Origin: Macrothele yani
Lineage: Eukaryota > Arthropoda > Arachnida > Araneae > Macrothelidae
NCBI GenBank assembly: GCA_039090855.1
Contig: CM077002.1
Span: 86,122,194 to 86,186,193, forward strand
Direction of reading: 5' to 3'
Length of the DNA: 64,000 nucleotides
Made by a program: the position numbers and the translations under genes. Shown in pieces: positions 32,513 to 43,563 of this stretch (its first letter is position 1; each line of letters opens with the position of its first letter). The notes beneath the pieces are model-generated. The model did no database searches and had not been told where the DNA came from. It saw nothing but the letters and a program-made list of their open reading frames with translations.

Positions 32513-32722
32513 ATTGTAAATGAATTTATGACACCTTTATTCATAGTTTACTGTGGAATAACTTTTACGGGTCTTATAGAGATTATTATTCAAAAAAGTT
32601 GGTGGTCAAATTTTCGAATTAAAGCCTAGTTCATCATCAGGACTACGTGATGTAGTCCTGATAATGTACTAGGCTTTAGTTTGAAAATTTGACCACCAAC
32701 TTTTTTGAATAATAACCTCTAT
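32513..32722. mobile_element. Short palindromic retroelement with hammerhead-like core
   Basis: AAGATGCTA at 32504-32512 and 32723-32731 flanks the unit. A 59-nt unpaired extension (32513-32571) precedes inverted arms 32572-32646 and 32653-32726, with a 6-nt loop. On the minus strand the left arm has CTGATGA (32640-32634) and GAAA (32615-32612), separated by a stem of GAACTA type with a loop. The plus arm has a decayed CTGATAA. No usable cleavage triplet and stem III are seen, so it is a weaker ribozyme candidate than the one at 43.5 kb. Confidence 0.6.
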
Positions 32723-32731
32723 AAGATGCTA

Positions 32732-33292
32732 TGTTATCTGAAAATAAAGATCTCTCTTTTTAAAAAAAAAGTTTTAAATATTACTAATCTTTTTGCTGAC
32801 ACATGAATAATGTTACGTAATGGGCTCTCTACTGTTTTTTTAAGAAATTGACATGAGCACTTAATTATAGTATCCTACGAAAGACAAGAAATTATTTGAC
32901 ATGTCCACAGCTTATCCAAACACATAGATACCAGGAGGTTCCCATATACTGCTTTATGAGGTGCATAACACCTGCCCCTTTTACAGATTTCCTTGAAGTT
33001 ACAGGCATCACACACAAATGCCAAGTTTCCAAGTAGACATTCCACAGCAGTATTTGGCATGTTTTATTTGGTCATTATTATGTTGGGCTTCGTGCTGTTG
33101 AGATTTCTCAGCTTCTTTTAACAGCTTAAGTTTCTTGGCTTGAGCATTTCTGTTTCCAGTAAACTGTCTTTTTTCAGTGGCATTTTAAAGCCAGTTATTA
33201 TTTTAATGGTCTAAATAAATTGCCTGAATTTTTTTGAATTCTTAATTTTAAAATGCTAATGTGTAAAGAAGACATGCGAACTCTGTGTGATA
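32732..33292. other. Unassigned intronic sequence
   Basis: AT-rich. A 61-codon minus frame (32875-33060: CLLGNLAFVCDACNFKEICK) is cysteine-containing but matches no domain I can name. Confidence 0.3.
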
Positions 33293-33303
33293 AACTAAAA
33301 TAT

Positions 33304-34980
33304 CATCATCATCAACCATTGTCAATCCACTGCTGGATGAAGGTCTCCCCAAATTTCTTCCACTATTGTCTGTCTTGGGCCTGTCTCCTCCATGTTACTC
33401 CAGCATACTTTCGAATTTCATCCATCCATCTCCCATGGGGTCTTCTTCTAGGTCTTTTCCTGTCCCTCGGAATCCAGTCTAAAATTTTGGTTGTCCATCA
33501 GTGGTTTGTTCTTCTGGCAACATGTCCAGCCCATTGCCATTTCAGTGATTTCACTCTGCTCATGATGTCGTCCACTCCTGTCATTTTCCTTATCCACAAG
33601 TTCCTCTTCTTATTTGTCCTGGTTACACCAAGCATGCACCTCTCCATGCTTCTTTGAGTTGTCTGCAGTCTTTGTATGTATTTTTTAGTTAAAGTCCATG
33701 TCTCTGCTCCATATGTAAGCACTGGCAGGATGCATTGATTAAACACTTTTCTTTTGAGACAGAATGGCATACTGCTCTTAAAAATTGTACTGTTTCTTCC
33801 GAAAGCTCTCCATCCAAGTTTTATATGCCAATTCATTTCTTCATCAATGTGACCCGTACTTGATATCTGCTGCCCAAGATAAATGTAGGAATCGGTTGTC
33901 TAAAGCTTTTCTCCATCAATCGATAAATCTTCATTTCTTGTAAAAGCATTGTACATCACTTTTGTCTTCTGAAAGTTCATTTTTAATCCCATTTCTTTAC
34001 TCTTGTTAGCAAGTTCTTTGATCATACTCTGCAGCTCTGAAGGGGTAGTTGCAAAGATGACTACGTCATCAGCAAAACGAAGGTAAGTTAAGTAATCTCC
34101 ATTAATCTTTATCCTTTTGTTTTCCTAGTTCAATGATTGAAAGACATTTTGCAATGTGGTGTTAAAGAGCTTGGGAGATATAGTGTCACCTTGTCTCACT
34201 CCCTTTCCAATTCTTATTTGTGCTGTATCCTCAAATATCCGAACCTTTGAACTTGCATTTTCATAGATGTTATTAATAATGCTAATGTATGCATCTTCAA
34301 TACCACAGGATTTCAAAGCCATTGTTATTGCTGATGGTTTCATGGAATCGAAGGCCTTTTCATAGTCAATAAAAGCCATGCATAATGGGAGTTCACATTC
34401 TCTTCTTCTTCCAATTAGTTGTCTAAGTACATGGATATGATCTATAGTGCTGTAGCCACTCCTGAATCCAGCTTGTTTTCTTGGTTGCGCCATGTCTAGT
34501 GTTACCTTCAAGCGATGTGAAAGAACTTTAGTGAAGATTTTATAAACCGCTGATGGGCCTGTAGTTCCTGAGATCCTCTACATCACCTTTTTTATGGAGC
34601 AGGATCATTGTAGCATTGTTCCAATCCTCAGGAATCTTCCCTTCATTTAGACATCTGGTGAAAACTTGGGCGAGTGTAGTTTCAATTTCTCCACTTGCTT
34701 CTTGTATAATGTCCATGGTCATTCCATCTTCTCCTGGAGCTCTTCCCAGTTTCATGTTCTTAATTGCATATGTAACTTCTGCAGGGAGGATTGGAGGGAC
34801 TTTGGCACTGGTACCTGTCGTAATGTCTGGAATAGATGTATCGTCCCTTTCATATAATTTTGAATAGAAATCTTTCATCCTTCTCAAAATTTCGCTTCTA
34901 TTTCTTGTTACAGTACCATCTTCTTTTCTCAGAGCCATAATCTGTTTTCTTCCCTTACTGAGATATCAGTTTGCTCTCTT
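33304..34980 (-). pseudogene. RTE-type reverse transcriptase, broken
   Basis: Minus-strand frames 34938-34540, 34511-34125 and 33836-33498 carry MALRKEDGTVTRNRSEILRR, APGEDGMTMDIIQEASGEIE, NATMILLHKKGDVEDLRNYR, CMAFIDYEKAFDSMKPSAIT (catalytic D), GKGVRQGDTISPKLFNTTLQ and the C-terminal LKWQWAGHVARRTNH. The LRFADDVVIFAT catalytic box is encoded around 34085-34050 in the interval between frames. Breaks at about 34550, 34125 and 33890 inactivate it. It is the same family as the plus-strand copy 11 kb away. Confidence 0.85.
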
Positions 34981-35104
34981 CAGGCTCTGGTTGTTTTCAA
35001 TTGCGTTCCTCACTAGTTCCCAATAGAATTCCCTTATGTCTTCAGTGATACTTTTTTGCACTGTCTTGCATAGCTCTATATATTCCACATTGGAAATTAC
35101 GTCT

Positions 35105-36283
35105 TTATTTGTCCTCATCACCCTTCTCTTTTGCATCAACATTTTTGTTTTTTTCTGAAATTTTCTTCATATGTAACTTGTTCTTAGTACCACCTATTTT
35201 TGTTGCTGTTTCCATAAGAGCCTTTGTGAGTTCTCTGTTAACTTCAGAAATATCCACTTCTTCTGATGTTAGGCCTTTTAAAACAGAGAATCTTTTCCTC
35301 AGTTCCAACTTGAAGGTATTATGGTGTTTTTTAAGGTTGGTTATCTCAATACATTTTGTTTGTCTTGTGAGCTTGCCACGTTCGAGTTTAGTGTTGAGGT
35401 GCATCTTACATCTCACCAATCTATGGTCACTACCTGTGTTGAACTTGTTTAGCCCACTGCGGTCTTTGATGACGAATTTTTTGTTACACATAATAAAATC
35501 AATTTCACTTGTCATCCCATTCGGATTTCTCCATGTCCATTTCCTGTGTGGCTTTTTCTTGAAAAAGGAGTTCACGATGAAAAGCCTTTCTGCTTCTGCA
35601 AATTCTACGAGAGTATTTCGACATTGATTTCTGTTCCCGTAACCGAATTTACCAACTGTAGTTTCATTCTGTGGCTGTTGCCCTACTTTTGCATTGAAAT
35701 CACCCACAATGATCTTCAAGTGCTGTTTGCCTTTGTAATTTAGATTCCGAATTTCCTCGTAAAAGTCTTCAGTTTCTTCTTCAGGGGTACTTGTGGTGGG
35801 TGTACAAGCTTGAATAATCTGGGCCTGATATCTTCTCAAGAGTTGGATAACGAGCCGTGCAGCTCTGTCAGAGGAATTTTCAATTTCTACAACTTTATCC
35901 TTCAGTTTCTTGTTTATTATAAATCCAACACCACTAGTTCTGCCAGTATCTGTCCCATGATAGTAGAAGAGATGCCTACTTTTCAGTTCAATGAGATCTC
36001 CTTTTCTCCTTATTTCACTTAGCCCGACAATGTCCCACTTGATCCTTTGTAGTTCCTTTTCCAATTCAAGAAGCCTTGAATCAGAAGATAGGGAGCGTGC
36101 ATTGTAAGTAGCCAAGGTCAGCATCAAATGGCACCCTAGTCCAGTCCTCTGGTGATACTTAGCACTCTCTGCTTTCATGTCGCCTTGTTCAGGTACGTTC
36201 CAGCTGCCGGAGACTAAGGGCCAAGTTTGAAATTGTGTAAGCATCTTTGAGGGGTTTTGGCCGTAACTCACCGCACTGACCAA
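35105..36283 (-). CDS. RTE-type APE endonuclease (N-terminal part of the ORF)
   Basis: A 392-codon open frame on the minus strand. Motifs in order: LTLATYNARSL near residue 55, WDIVGLSEIRRKG (metal-binding E) near 85, YHGTDTGRTSGVGFIINKKL, IIVGDFNAKVGQQPQNETTV (catalytic D/N pair) around 195, WRNPNGMTSEIDFIMCNKKF and FNTGSDHRLVRCKM (SDH motif) around 285. This is the exonuclease-endonuclease-phosphatase fold that nicks target DNA for RTE and BovB-like elements. The domain looks intact. It is followed by the RT region after a stop near 35105. The upstream ATG is used because the leader to 36453 is short. Proteins of this type are often annotated as craniofacial development protein 2-like. Confidence 0.88.
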   Translation of the reverse strand: MVSAVSYGQNPSKMLTQFQTWPLVSGSWNVPEQGDMKAESAKYHQRTGLGCHLMLTLATYNARSLSSDSRLLELEKELQRIKWDIVGLSEIRRKGDLIELKSRHLFYYHGTDTGRTSGVGFIINKKLKDKVVEIENSSDRAARLVIQLLRRYQAQIIQACTPTTSTPEEETEDFYEEIRNLNYKGKQHLKIIVGDFNAKVGQQPQNETTVGKFGYGNRNQCRNTLVEFAEAERLFIVNSFFKKKPHRKWTWRNPNGMTSEIDFIMCNKKFVIKDRSGLNKFNTGSDHRLVRCKMHLNTKLERGKLTRQTKCIEITNLKKHHNTFKLELRKRFSVLKGLTSEEVDISEVNRELTKALMETATKIGGTKNKLHMKKISEKNKNVDAKEKGDEDK

Positions 36284-36936
36284 GCGAGTTGGTGAGTGTG
36301 GGATAGCATTTCTTCTAATCCCGATGGTATAGGTATATCGCTACTGGCGGTCGTCAGAGCCCCTTCAGTGGGAACAGGATGCACCATGAGAAGGCGGGGT
36401 CGACATTTGTCAAGGAGAGGTGATATGTTGTGCATCACCTGACCTTGCATCCCAACTAAAATATACCACAAGCTTAATGATATGTTGTTACATGAATTTA
36501 TAACACAGCAAACAGCAAGATCAAATTTCAAATTTGTAATTTTCACATGTTAGGTGACATTCTGAAAAAAAGGGAAAATTGTCTTTTAGGAATATCATGG
36601 TATATTAAATATTTCCATTTATGCATGGTGCGTGTTACCCATAGTGTCGGAGGCAGTAACTCTGCAAAGTTTGGTCCTTATAGGTCAAAGGGCATGGGAA
36701 TACATTAGAAACAGACATGCATTCAGTTTTATTTATATATAGATGACAAACAGTTTTTTCTTTCTCCAACTTCACTTTGTTTACAAAAAAAAAGTGTTTT
36801 TCTTCACTTTATGTTTCTTTTTCATTCCTCTTCTAATCATCATGCACCTAAGTAATGCTGTATAAACATGAAATAATAATTTTCAATCATTGTTTTCATA
36901 TGGTTGCTTTTCTTTCATATTCTGTTTTGTTTTTAG

Positions 36937-37012
36937 AATACCCTTTATGTGTTTGGCGGTGAAATTGGGTTTGCATCAACAGGGGAAACTCCACTGTGGA
37001 TCCTGGATCTAA
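36937..37012 (+). CDS. Exon of a Kelch-repeat host gene (partial)
   Basis: The acceptor TTTTGTTTTTAG ends at 36936 and a consensus donor GTAAGT starts at 37013. The 76 bases read NTLYVFGGEIGFASTGETPL, then WILDL plus one base. LYVFGG is the hallmark of a Kelch blade (hydrophobic-YVFGG), and the following tryptophan and DL fit the fourth strand. It joins in phase 0 to the exon ending SWK at 4302. The combined 51 residues form one blade, so the propeller must continue in exons outside those identified here. The next exon should start in phase 1. A pure (GT)40 tract begins 9 bases after the donor. The function of the whole protein cannot be told from one blade. Confidence 0.78.
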
Positions 37013-37019
37013 GTAAGTT

Positions 37020-37021
<2 letters not shown>

Positions 37022-37101
<80 letters not shown>
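37022..37101. repeat. (GT)40 microsatellite
   Basis: An uninterrupted 80-base GT tract, starting 9 bases downstream of the donor splice site of the Kelch exon. Confidence 0.97.
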
Positions 37102-37102
<1 letters not shown>

Positions 37103-38953
37103 AGCGCTCATTTCTTACACTTTTGTCAAGAATTAAAAATGTTGTGAATCTTAACTTTATTGCTTTTGGTGTAGATTACATTGACAGTTTTTTGTTTTTA
37201 TCATTTTAAATTATGCTTGCATCTACAGAAATGATGGAAATTTACTTATAGTATACTTTGGTTTTACTCAGAGGCAATGAATTACAATATTTTATCAAAC
37301 TGAAAATCAGAAGAAATGCTCTACTCTTTTCAGCTCTGAGTTTCTTGATGTACCACAGGTGTTTTTAGCTTCTTGTATTTCAATGTTATCAATCAATGCT
37401 TTACAGAACAGTCACAGCTGAAGTTAGTGTGTGTTTTTTTCTCGCCCTTTTTTTTTTTTTTTTGAAGGTTCATTAATAGAGTTTATTGTTCTGATATGTA
37501 AATTTTGTTTAAAGTCTGTCATAAAGAGATGATTCACAATCTAATATTTATATTCATTTCCAGATAAAACTGTAGAAGTATGCAGCATTTACATTATTGG
37601 GCTAACAGTTCTCTCTTTTTAACTGCTGATGAGTTCTCTTGAATTCTCAATTTCAATTTTTGAGCAGTTTGTCTAATTTATGATGCTTCTTACTTTTAAA
37701 TGCTGATATGTTGCTAATTTTCATCATCAACATACCCACACACTCTTTTCAAAAATGTTGTGGAAAAATAGAACAAAATTCCCTCATATTCTGAGGGAAA
37801 AAAGGCCAAGGATAAATCAGAAATTATTTCATTGTGCTTCGTTTGCTTTTTATGACATAATTATTCTTTTTCATAGTGGTAGTGCTTTGTAGTGTATTGA
37901 ATTTTAATGGTTCCCTTCCATAAATATAATTTGCTGTAGTTGTAATCATAATAATTTTTGGATGTACAGTAGAACTTCAATTCTACTTCTCTCACTTGTA
38001 TGTTTTTCTCATTTATATGTAAAATGTCAGCTATCAAAAAATTCAGAATTGCCTTTAATGTTAAAGTTTCCCTGTTTCATTTGTATGTTTTTATCAATTA
38101 TATGTTAATTTTATCTGGTCCCTTGAAAAATGTATAAATGAGGTTCCACTGCAATTTTAAAATTTAGCATTTCAGTTTTTCATAGCAAAGTAATTTCAAC
38201 AGTACTCATAATTTTGACATAGTGTAAGGAATTGTTTTATTTTACTGTAATAGGTATGTCATAAATTTTTCATAAACATATTTCATTTTTGTTTTTATGT
38301 AGCATTTTTGGGTACTTATAGTATCTGTGTGAGTAAATAAATAATCTTTGTTTTTCTCACAGTACTTTGAGAAAAAATGGGGGTAGGCAATCATTTCTCT
38401 CAACCAAAATCTCTGTGGTAAGGAAAACTATATGTTACAAATTTTATGGTGTGAAAACAGGATTGTGTTGGTGTGTATTATTTGCCTTGTATTACCATGT
38501 ACTTTTATTCTATTGTAAGCCAGCATCTGTCAACTTCTGTTTTTTCCACGCCATTTTTGGAGGAAGTGAAAGTTTTACCCTTCCGAACAGAAGAGGGACA
38601 CTTTTGCACAGCATTTGCTGTGTCTCCTTCCTACCTTCAAATTTCAGCTAATTGCTGAGGTCAGTCACCTTGCCCTCCTGTAAATGTCACTTCACAAAAG
38701 CCAACATTTTCTTACCATTTCATCACTGTTGCAAGGCAGGAATTTTCATTTGAGACTCTCATCCAGGCATTTTCGAAGCATTCATGACTCAAGTTTGTAT
38801 GGTTGTACAGTTCAGCCTGTAGGGTGAATTTTTGATAACCCTTTTTGAGGCAGTCTTAACAAATATTAAAGAAAGAGAAAAAAATTGGGATGAAGGTGTT
38901 TAAAATAAAGGCAGCTGAAGTTGGCTTTTCATATGCTTCAGTGAGTCAGTAGC
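37102..38953. other. Intron-like AT-rich sequence
   Basis: No recognisable gene or element. Candidate splice acceptors exist (for example at 38361), but in the phase required after the 37012 donor they run into stops at once. Confidence 0.35.
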
Positions 38954-38955
38954 TA

Positions 38956-40957
38956 CCGTATATACTCGCGTATAAGTCGACCCCCCCCCTTTCAGAGGAA
39001 AAAATTGTAAGAAATCGGAAACTCGCGTATAAGTTGATCCCGGAATGAGAAAAAAAAATTCAATGAATTTATTCAAAAACATTTGAAAACGAAAAAAATT
39101 ATATATATAATACTAAATTTAATTTGCATACCCAAAAACTTCATCGGAACCCTTCAAAATCCGATTCCGAGTCAGACTCGCCAAACAGTTCAAAAAAGTC
39201 TTTCTCCGTCATCGGCGCGTCATCATAAACATCAGTATTCCCATCTATGCCTGTGTCATCAGAATCACTGTCATCATCACTCATAAAAATCTCATCATCC
39301 TCTGTGCCATCAAGTTTGTTGCTAATGCAACATTTCTTGAATGATTTCACGACCATTTCTGCAGGTATCGCATCCCAAGCATCCTTGACCCATCGCACAA
39401 TCAAAACGATATCCGGCTTCTTTAGATTTCCGCCCTTGGTTTCAGTTGGCAAATCGGAACTTATCCAATCTGCCCAATACCTCCGCACATTGTCCTTGAA
39501 GGGCTTTTTAAAAGGCAGACATCTAGTGGTTGAAGAACAGATGTCAACCCACCTGGGATGACAGCAAGAGTTGTTTTTGAATTTTCTGCAGTTTTTTTCA
39601 CTTCTGCACAACGGTGTGCAACAAACATATCCCACACCAAAAGAGAAGGTTTCCTCAAAAGTGCACCTGGCCTTTTGTTCCACACATTCTTTAACCAGTC
39701 AATTGTTCCGGATTCGTTCATCCATCCTTTTTCACGGGCACGAACGAGCACACCAGACAGAAAGACAACGCTTTTCGGCAGAGTTTTGCGTTTGAAAATA
39801 ATTACCGGAGGTAGCTTACTGCCGTCGGCCAAACAGGAAAGAACAACCGTGAAACTGGATTTTTCGTGGCCAGTCGTTTTGATCAAGATATTTTTTTCGC
39901 CCTTTTGGTTCACCGTCTTATTTCCAGGAAGGTGGAAACACATGGCAGTTTCATCCATGTTCCCTATTTGAGAAAGTTCAAAAGCAGTCTCTTTTCTCTT
40001 TTGAATTACATACTTTTGAAATTCCATTATCTTTGCTTCGAGGTCACAAGGTAACTGTTGTGCAAGTTTGGTGCGCTGGCGTAGACACAACCCATAGCGG
40101 TTCATGAACCTTGTGCACCAACCTGGTGAGGCACGAAAAGTGTTATTTACAGCTGCAAACTTTTCATCTTTTGTGAGCTTCATTGTTCACAAACGTGTAC
40201 GAGTTCGTGTTACAATGTAACCATTTTGTCTGCAGCCCACAATCCAATCATTCAAGACACTTTCCAGCTCTGGGAAAGATGTTGTTCCACGGCGCAGCGC
40301 CTTTTGCGATTTTGGGATTTTCACCAAGTCCGTTTTTTTTTACGCCAATCTCGAATCAGTTTTTCGTTAATGCCAAATTGACATGAAGCAGCACAGTTGT
40401 TAGTATTTTCTGCAAAAGAAACCACTTTCAACTTGAATCTTGCATTATAGGACATCCGTTTCTTTACACAATCCGTGTCACCCATAATAGGAGAAGCGAG
40501 ACACGTGCGATTAAGAACAAGAAAAACACGTGCGATTAAGAACAAGCAACACCTACCACTGGCTATCGCATGGCTCTGTTACGTCGAAGGTCAGCACAAT
40601 CAACTGGTAGTCGGAAGGGTGGAGCTTTCTATGCGCGGCTGTGACTGCGCTGTGGATACGCAAAGCCAGGAGAGAGGAGACTTTTCAAAGTGCGGAGAAA
40701 TTCGGAGGGTCGCGATTTCGTAATTCTACCACATCAGTGTTTTTTCTTTCTTTCTTTCTTTCTTCTTTCGGAGGCTTGCGATTTCGTAATTAATACCACA
40801 TCGGCATTTTTATTTCTTTTGGGATGGATTGCCTTTTGCCTCACAGGATGAACTTTTGGACTTACGATTTTTTTAGACCCCGCGTATAAGTCGACCCCAT
40901 TACTTTGAAGCTCTCATTTTGTCCCAAATTTCTCGACTTTTACGCGAGTATATACGG
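38956..40957 (-). mobile_element. pogo/Tigger-type DNA transposon
   Basis: Terminal inverted repeats begin CCGTATATACTCGCGTA (left) with the same read from the right end, and a TA dinucleotide flanks each end (38954-38955 and 40958-40959). TA duplications and a DDE transposase on the minus strand define the Tc1/mariner-pogo group. A second, inner inverted copy of the GTCGAC(TT)ATACGCG motif lies at 40879-40896 and near 39019-39035, so the ends have a doubled binding-site-like layout. The 2002-bp length is close to that of a complete element. Confidence 0.9.
39141..40485 (-). pseudogene. pogo/Tigger transposase, lightly broken
   Basis: Minus strand. It begins MGDTDCVKKRMSYNARFKLK followed by a helix-turn-helix (KVVSFAENTNNCAASCQFGI) that binds the element ends. 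It then shifts frame in an A9 run near 40335, meets a TGA near 40190, and continues 40183-39461 with a CENP-B-like second HTH (TFRASPGWCTRFMNRYGLCL) and the DDE domain. The DDE residues are GNMDETAMCFHLPGN (first D), LLVWDMFVAH (second D) and VLQPLDVCL (third D). A last shift near 39550 leads into 39683-39141, which ends in an acidic tail (DDDSDSDDTG). All three catalytic aspartates are present, so few changes separate it from an intact gene. POGK-like domesticated genes are related, but the breaks and the TIRs show this is a transposon copy. Confidence 0.88.
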
Positions 40958-40959
40958 TA

Positions 40960-42025
40960 CTTCTTGTATCTAGTACTGTGTTGCATTTCTGTGATATTGT
41001 TAAGGCAATGAATCATTTCTGCTTTTTGTAGGATTTTAATGGATATGATCAGTGGGCTATTTTGGCATAACTTGCCAATATAACACTAATGATTTCAAGC
41101 ACCATTCATTTTATTTTCTGTAAGAGTGTTTTCTTTTTAAATTTTAGTTGTGCCATATTTGTTTTGGTTATTTTTGTTAACACAATAGTAGAAATTTAAT
41201 TCTCACACTTTCAGTTTTTCATAATAGTTTTTTTATTTTATTTGAGATCATTTTCTGAAACTATCTGCAGAACAATAAAATTCATAAATTATGTTTCTGT
41301 TTCTCCATTATGTGTTATGATACTTTTAACTTGTCTTCATTAGCCATCTGTTTACTCATAGCAGAATTTTCAGTGGTTGCAATTTTAATTTTTGATTTTC
41401 TTAGCTGCTTATTAATCATTGTGTCAAGATATTCAAAATTTGTCAAAGAAGCATGCTTCACCTTTCCAATATCTGTTTTTCTTTCTTTCTTTTTATGCAT
41501 GATGTTTTCTCTTTCTAAATAGTTTAGAATCCTGATAGCAATTGTTTTTAGAAATTCATTATTTAATAGTTTTTCTGGATATTTAACAAGTGACTGTTGT
41601 TATAACTGTGGTCAATACTTTACAGCTTTGAAGAGGCAGAATTGTAGTTCAGTATAAAAGAAAAGGTGATAATTTTTAATGATTTTAATATTTTCTCAGC
41701 CAGTGTAATAACTCCCTTTTTTTATGACTACCTGAAAGCAAAGAGTAGGTTGAAAAGCAAAGCTTTTGGGGTATTTATAAAATAAACACTTAAGCCATTG
41801 TGTCATCATGCATTTTAGCCTATGCAAAAATTTCCTGTGAAATAAGTACTTCACTGAAAAATGCTTTCTTCAGTCATCAGCAGATACATTACAAGTGACT
41901 TCACGTGATAACACTCACTTCATGCTGTCGGTGAAATATATTCCAATTTGTCAGATGTGCATTGACAGAGAAATCTGACAATTTTTGAACAAAATGTAAA
42001 AAATCAGCCAGACTTATATCGAGGA
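40960..42025. other. Unassigned AT-rich sequence
   Basis: No recognisable gene. The 60-70 codon frames at 41310-41522 lie in T-rich DNA and look random. Confidence 0.35.
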
Positions 42026-42038
42026 ACACACACAGTGT

Positions 42039-42200
42039 GTACATATCATGAAAGTCATTGAACTCATGAAAAACATACTTTTGTAACCATTACTCAGCTT
42101 AAGGTAAAAGAACTTACCTCCAAATTACTAACATGTCGTACATTCTAGTGACATATGTTAGTGATTTGGAGGTAAGTTCTTTTACCTCAAGTTGAGTAAT
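42039..42200. mobile_element. Short palindromic retroelement
   Basis: ACACACACAGTGT at 42026-42038 and 42201-42213 is a 13-bp direct repeat flanking the unit. A 50-nt unpaired extension (42039-42088) is followed by inverted arms (42089-42137 and about 42152-42200) around a short loop. No hammerhead core is evident. The layout is the same as that of the elements at 32.5, 43.4 and 47.4 kb. Confidence 0.6.
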
Positions 42201-42213
42201 ACACACACAGTGT

Positions 42214-43408
42214 ATTTCTTTTTTTATTTTGCAGCTTGATTTTATAAATGAAGAAATTTGATGTAGTATAAAACATGCTATATGTAGTAGAAAGATATGC
42301 TATATGTAGTAGAAAGACATGCTATATGTTTGCTTCATTGTCTTAGTTCAGTTCATTTACATTTTGCCCAATATGCTGAATTTCAACTGTGCTGCAAAAT
42401 ATGCTTGCTTGTTAAAACTGTGCTTTTTTGTTATATACTTATTGTAAGGACTTAAAAATGTACCTTGTGGCAAAATACAGGCTGGTCTTCTCAAATGCTG
42501 TACTGGATAAGGAAAAGTTCCATTTGCAAGGCCACTTTGGTGTTAATGGTGGAACATAGCCAGGCAGTACACTTAAGGAGTCTTGATTGTGCAAATGATT
42601 TTAGGCATTCACTTTGAAGTACACATGATATATCTAATTTGACTTGCAAGCTTTACTGGCTAAGAAAGCTTTATGAAAAGAAACTTGGTGAGCATGAAAA
42701 TATGCATTAACACTTGGAATAGTACATAAGTTTAGTGATATACTTAGAACAAGTATTGAAATGATCTCACGTTGTAGGTATTATGTTATGCAGCTTACTA
42801 AGTGCATATGAAACTCTTATTACAGCATTGGAAGCTATAATAAAAGATCAGTTGCTGTAGATTTAGTAAGAGATAAGCTCATTGATATTAAACTCAGTAT
42901 TTAATGTCAGTGACAAGTCACATAAAGGCAGTACTACAAGTCAAAGAAGTGAAATATTGCTGCTTGTGCTACAAGAAAAATCCTACCAAAATGGATGTTG
43001 GCATTGGGAGAATAAAAATGCAAAGGAGAGTTACACTAAAAATAATCATATATCCAAGAAGCAACAGGTGCTGCACACCAAAAAAACAAGAAGTGTTACA
43101 TGGATGACCAGCAAGTGGTACTAGCAAATTCAGTTTGCTTTGAATTTTCTGTCAATTTCCCATTTATTATGAAGAATTTTTCTTCCTTCATTGAATTATG
43201 AATAATATTTCTTCCTTCATTCAAAACTAAAACTACCACAGAGAGCCATGCACATAATAGAAATAAAAAGCATGAAGTACATATGTGAGAAAACAGAAAA
43301 TTTTTCATTTCTCATAGGTAATGGTTGGTCCATAAACTTGGGCTTCACAGTACATATGACCAATGATAAATATTTATTCACACTACTAAATGCAGAAAAA
43401 GATGAGAA
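42214..43408. other. Unassigned AT-rich sequence
   Basis: No recognisable element. A short local duplication (ACATGCTATATGTAGTAGAAAGA, given in parts) occurs at about 42270-42325. Overlapping frames at 42882-43124 (one with YCCLCYKKNPTKMDVG) have no supportable family. Confidence 0.35.
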
Positions 43409-43507
43409 TATCACTACTCCTTTATATTTATAATTTATGACTACAGACTTGTGGTGTTGAGATAGAATGAAAATACCAATGTTTACCACAATAAAAGGTT
43501 TATTGTA

Positions 43508-43554
43508 CATCGACTATAGTTTCACAGAGCTTTTGGCTCGGCATCATCAGGATG
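43508..43554 (-). ncRNA. Candidate minimal hammerhead ribozyme, minus arm
   Basis: Exact reverse-complement twin of the plus-strand motif at 43564-43610, with the same stems and core. The predicted cut lies between 43512 and 43511. Both copies are in head-to-head orientation. If the whole palindrome were transcribed as one RNA, the two arms would instead pair with each other. Confidence 0.6.
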
Positions 43555-43563
43555 AATTCCATT

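Larger units (their letters stand above)
33304..36453 (-). mobile_element. RTE-type LINE, near full-length
   Basis: AACTAAAATAT occurs at 33293-33303 and 36454-36464, an 11-bp target-site duplication that fixes both ends, for a 3150-bp element. The minus-strand order is a short leader, the endonuclease (36283-35105), the reverse transcriptase (about 34940-33304) and a (GAT)n 3' end at 33304. The size is that of a complete RTE element. It lies antisense in the Kelch intron, ending about 470 bp before the second exon. It has a few stops and shifts in the RT part, and is closely similar to the truncated copy at 23319-25220. Confidence 0.9.

Noticed and set aside
35109..35627. 172-codon plus-strand open frame
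   Set aside because: It is the antisense shadow of the RTE endonuclease domain, which has clear catalytic motifs on the minus strand.
38367..38658. Coding exon in the overlapping frames near 38.4-38.65 kb
   Set aside because: No domain match, no splice sites in the phase needed for the Kelch gene, and composition is like the surrounding intron.
42882..43124. Small protein with a CCLC motif as a transposase zinc finger
   Set aside because: Too short, no further conserved cysteines in register, and overlapping frames are equally open.
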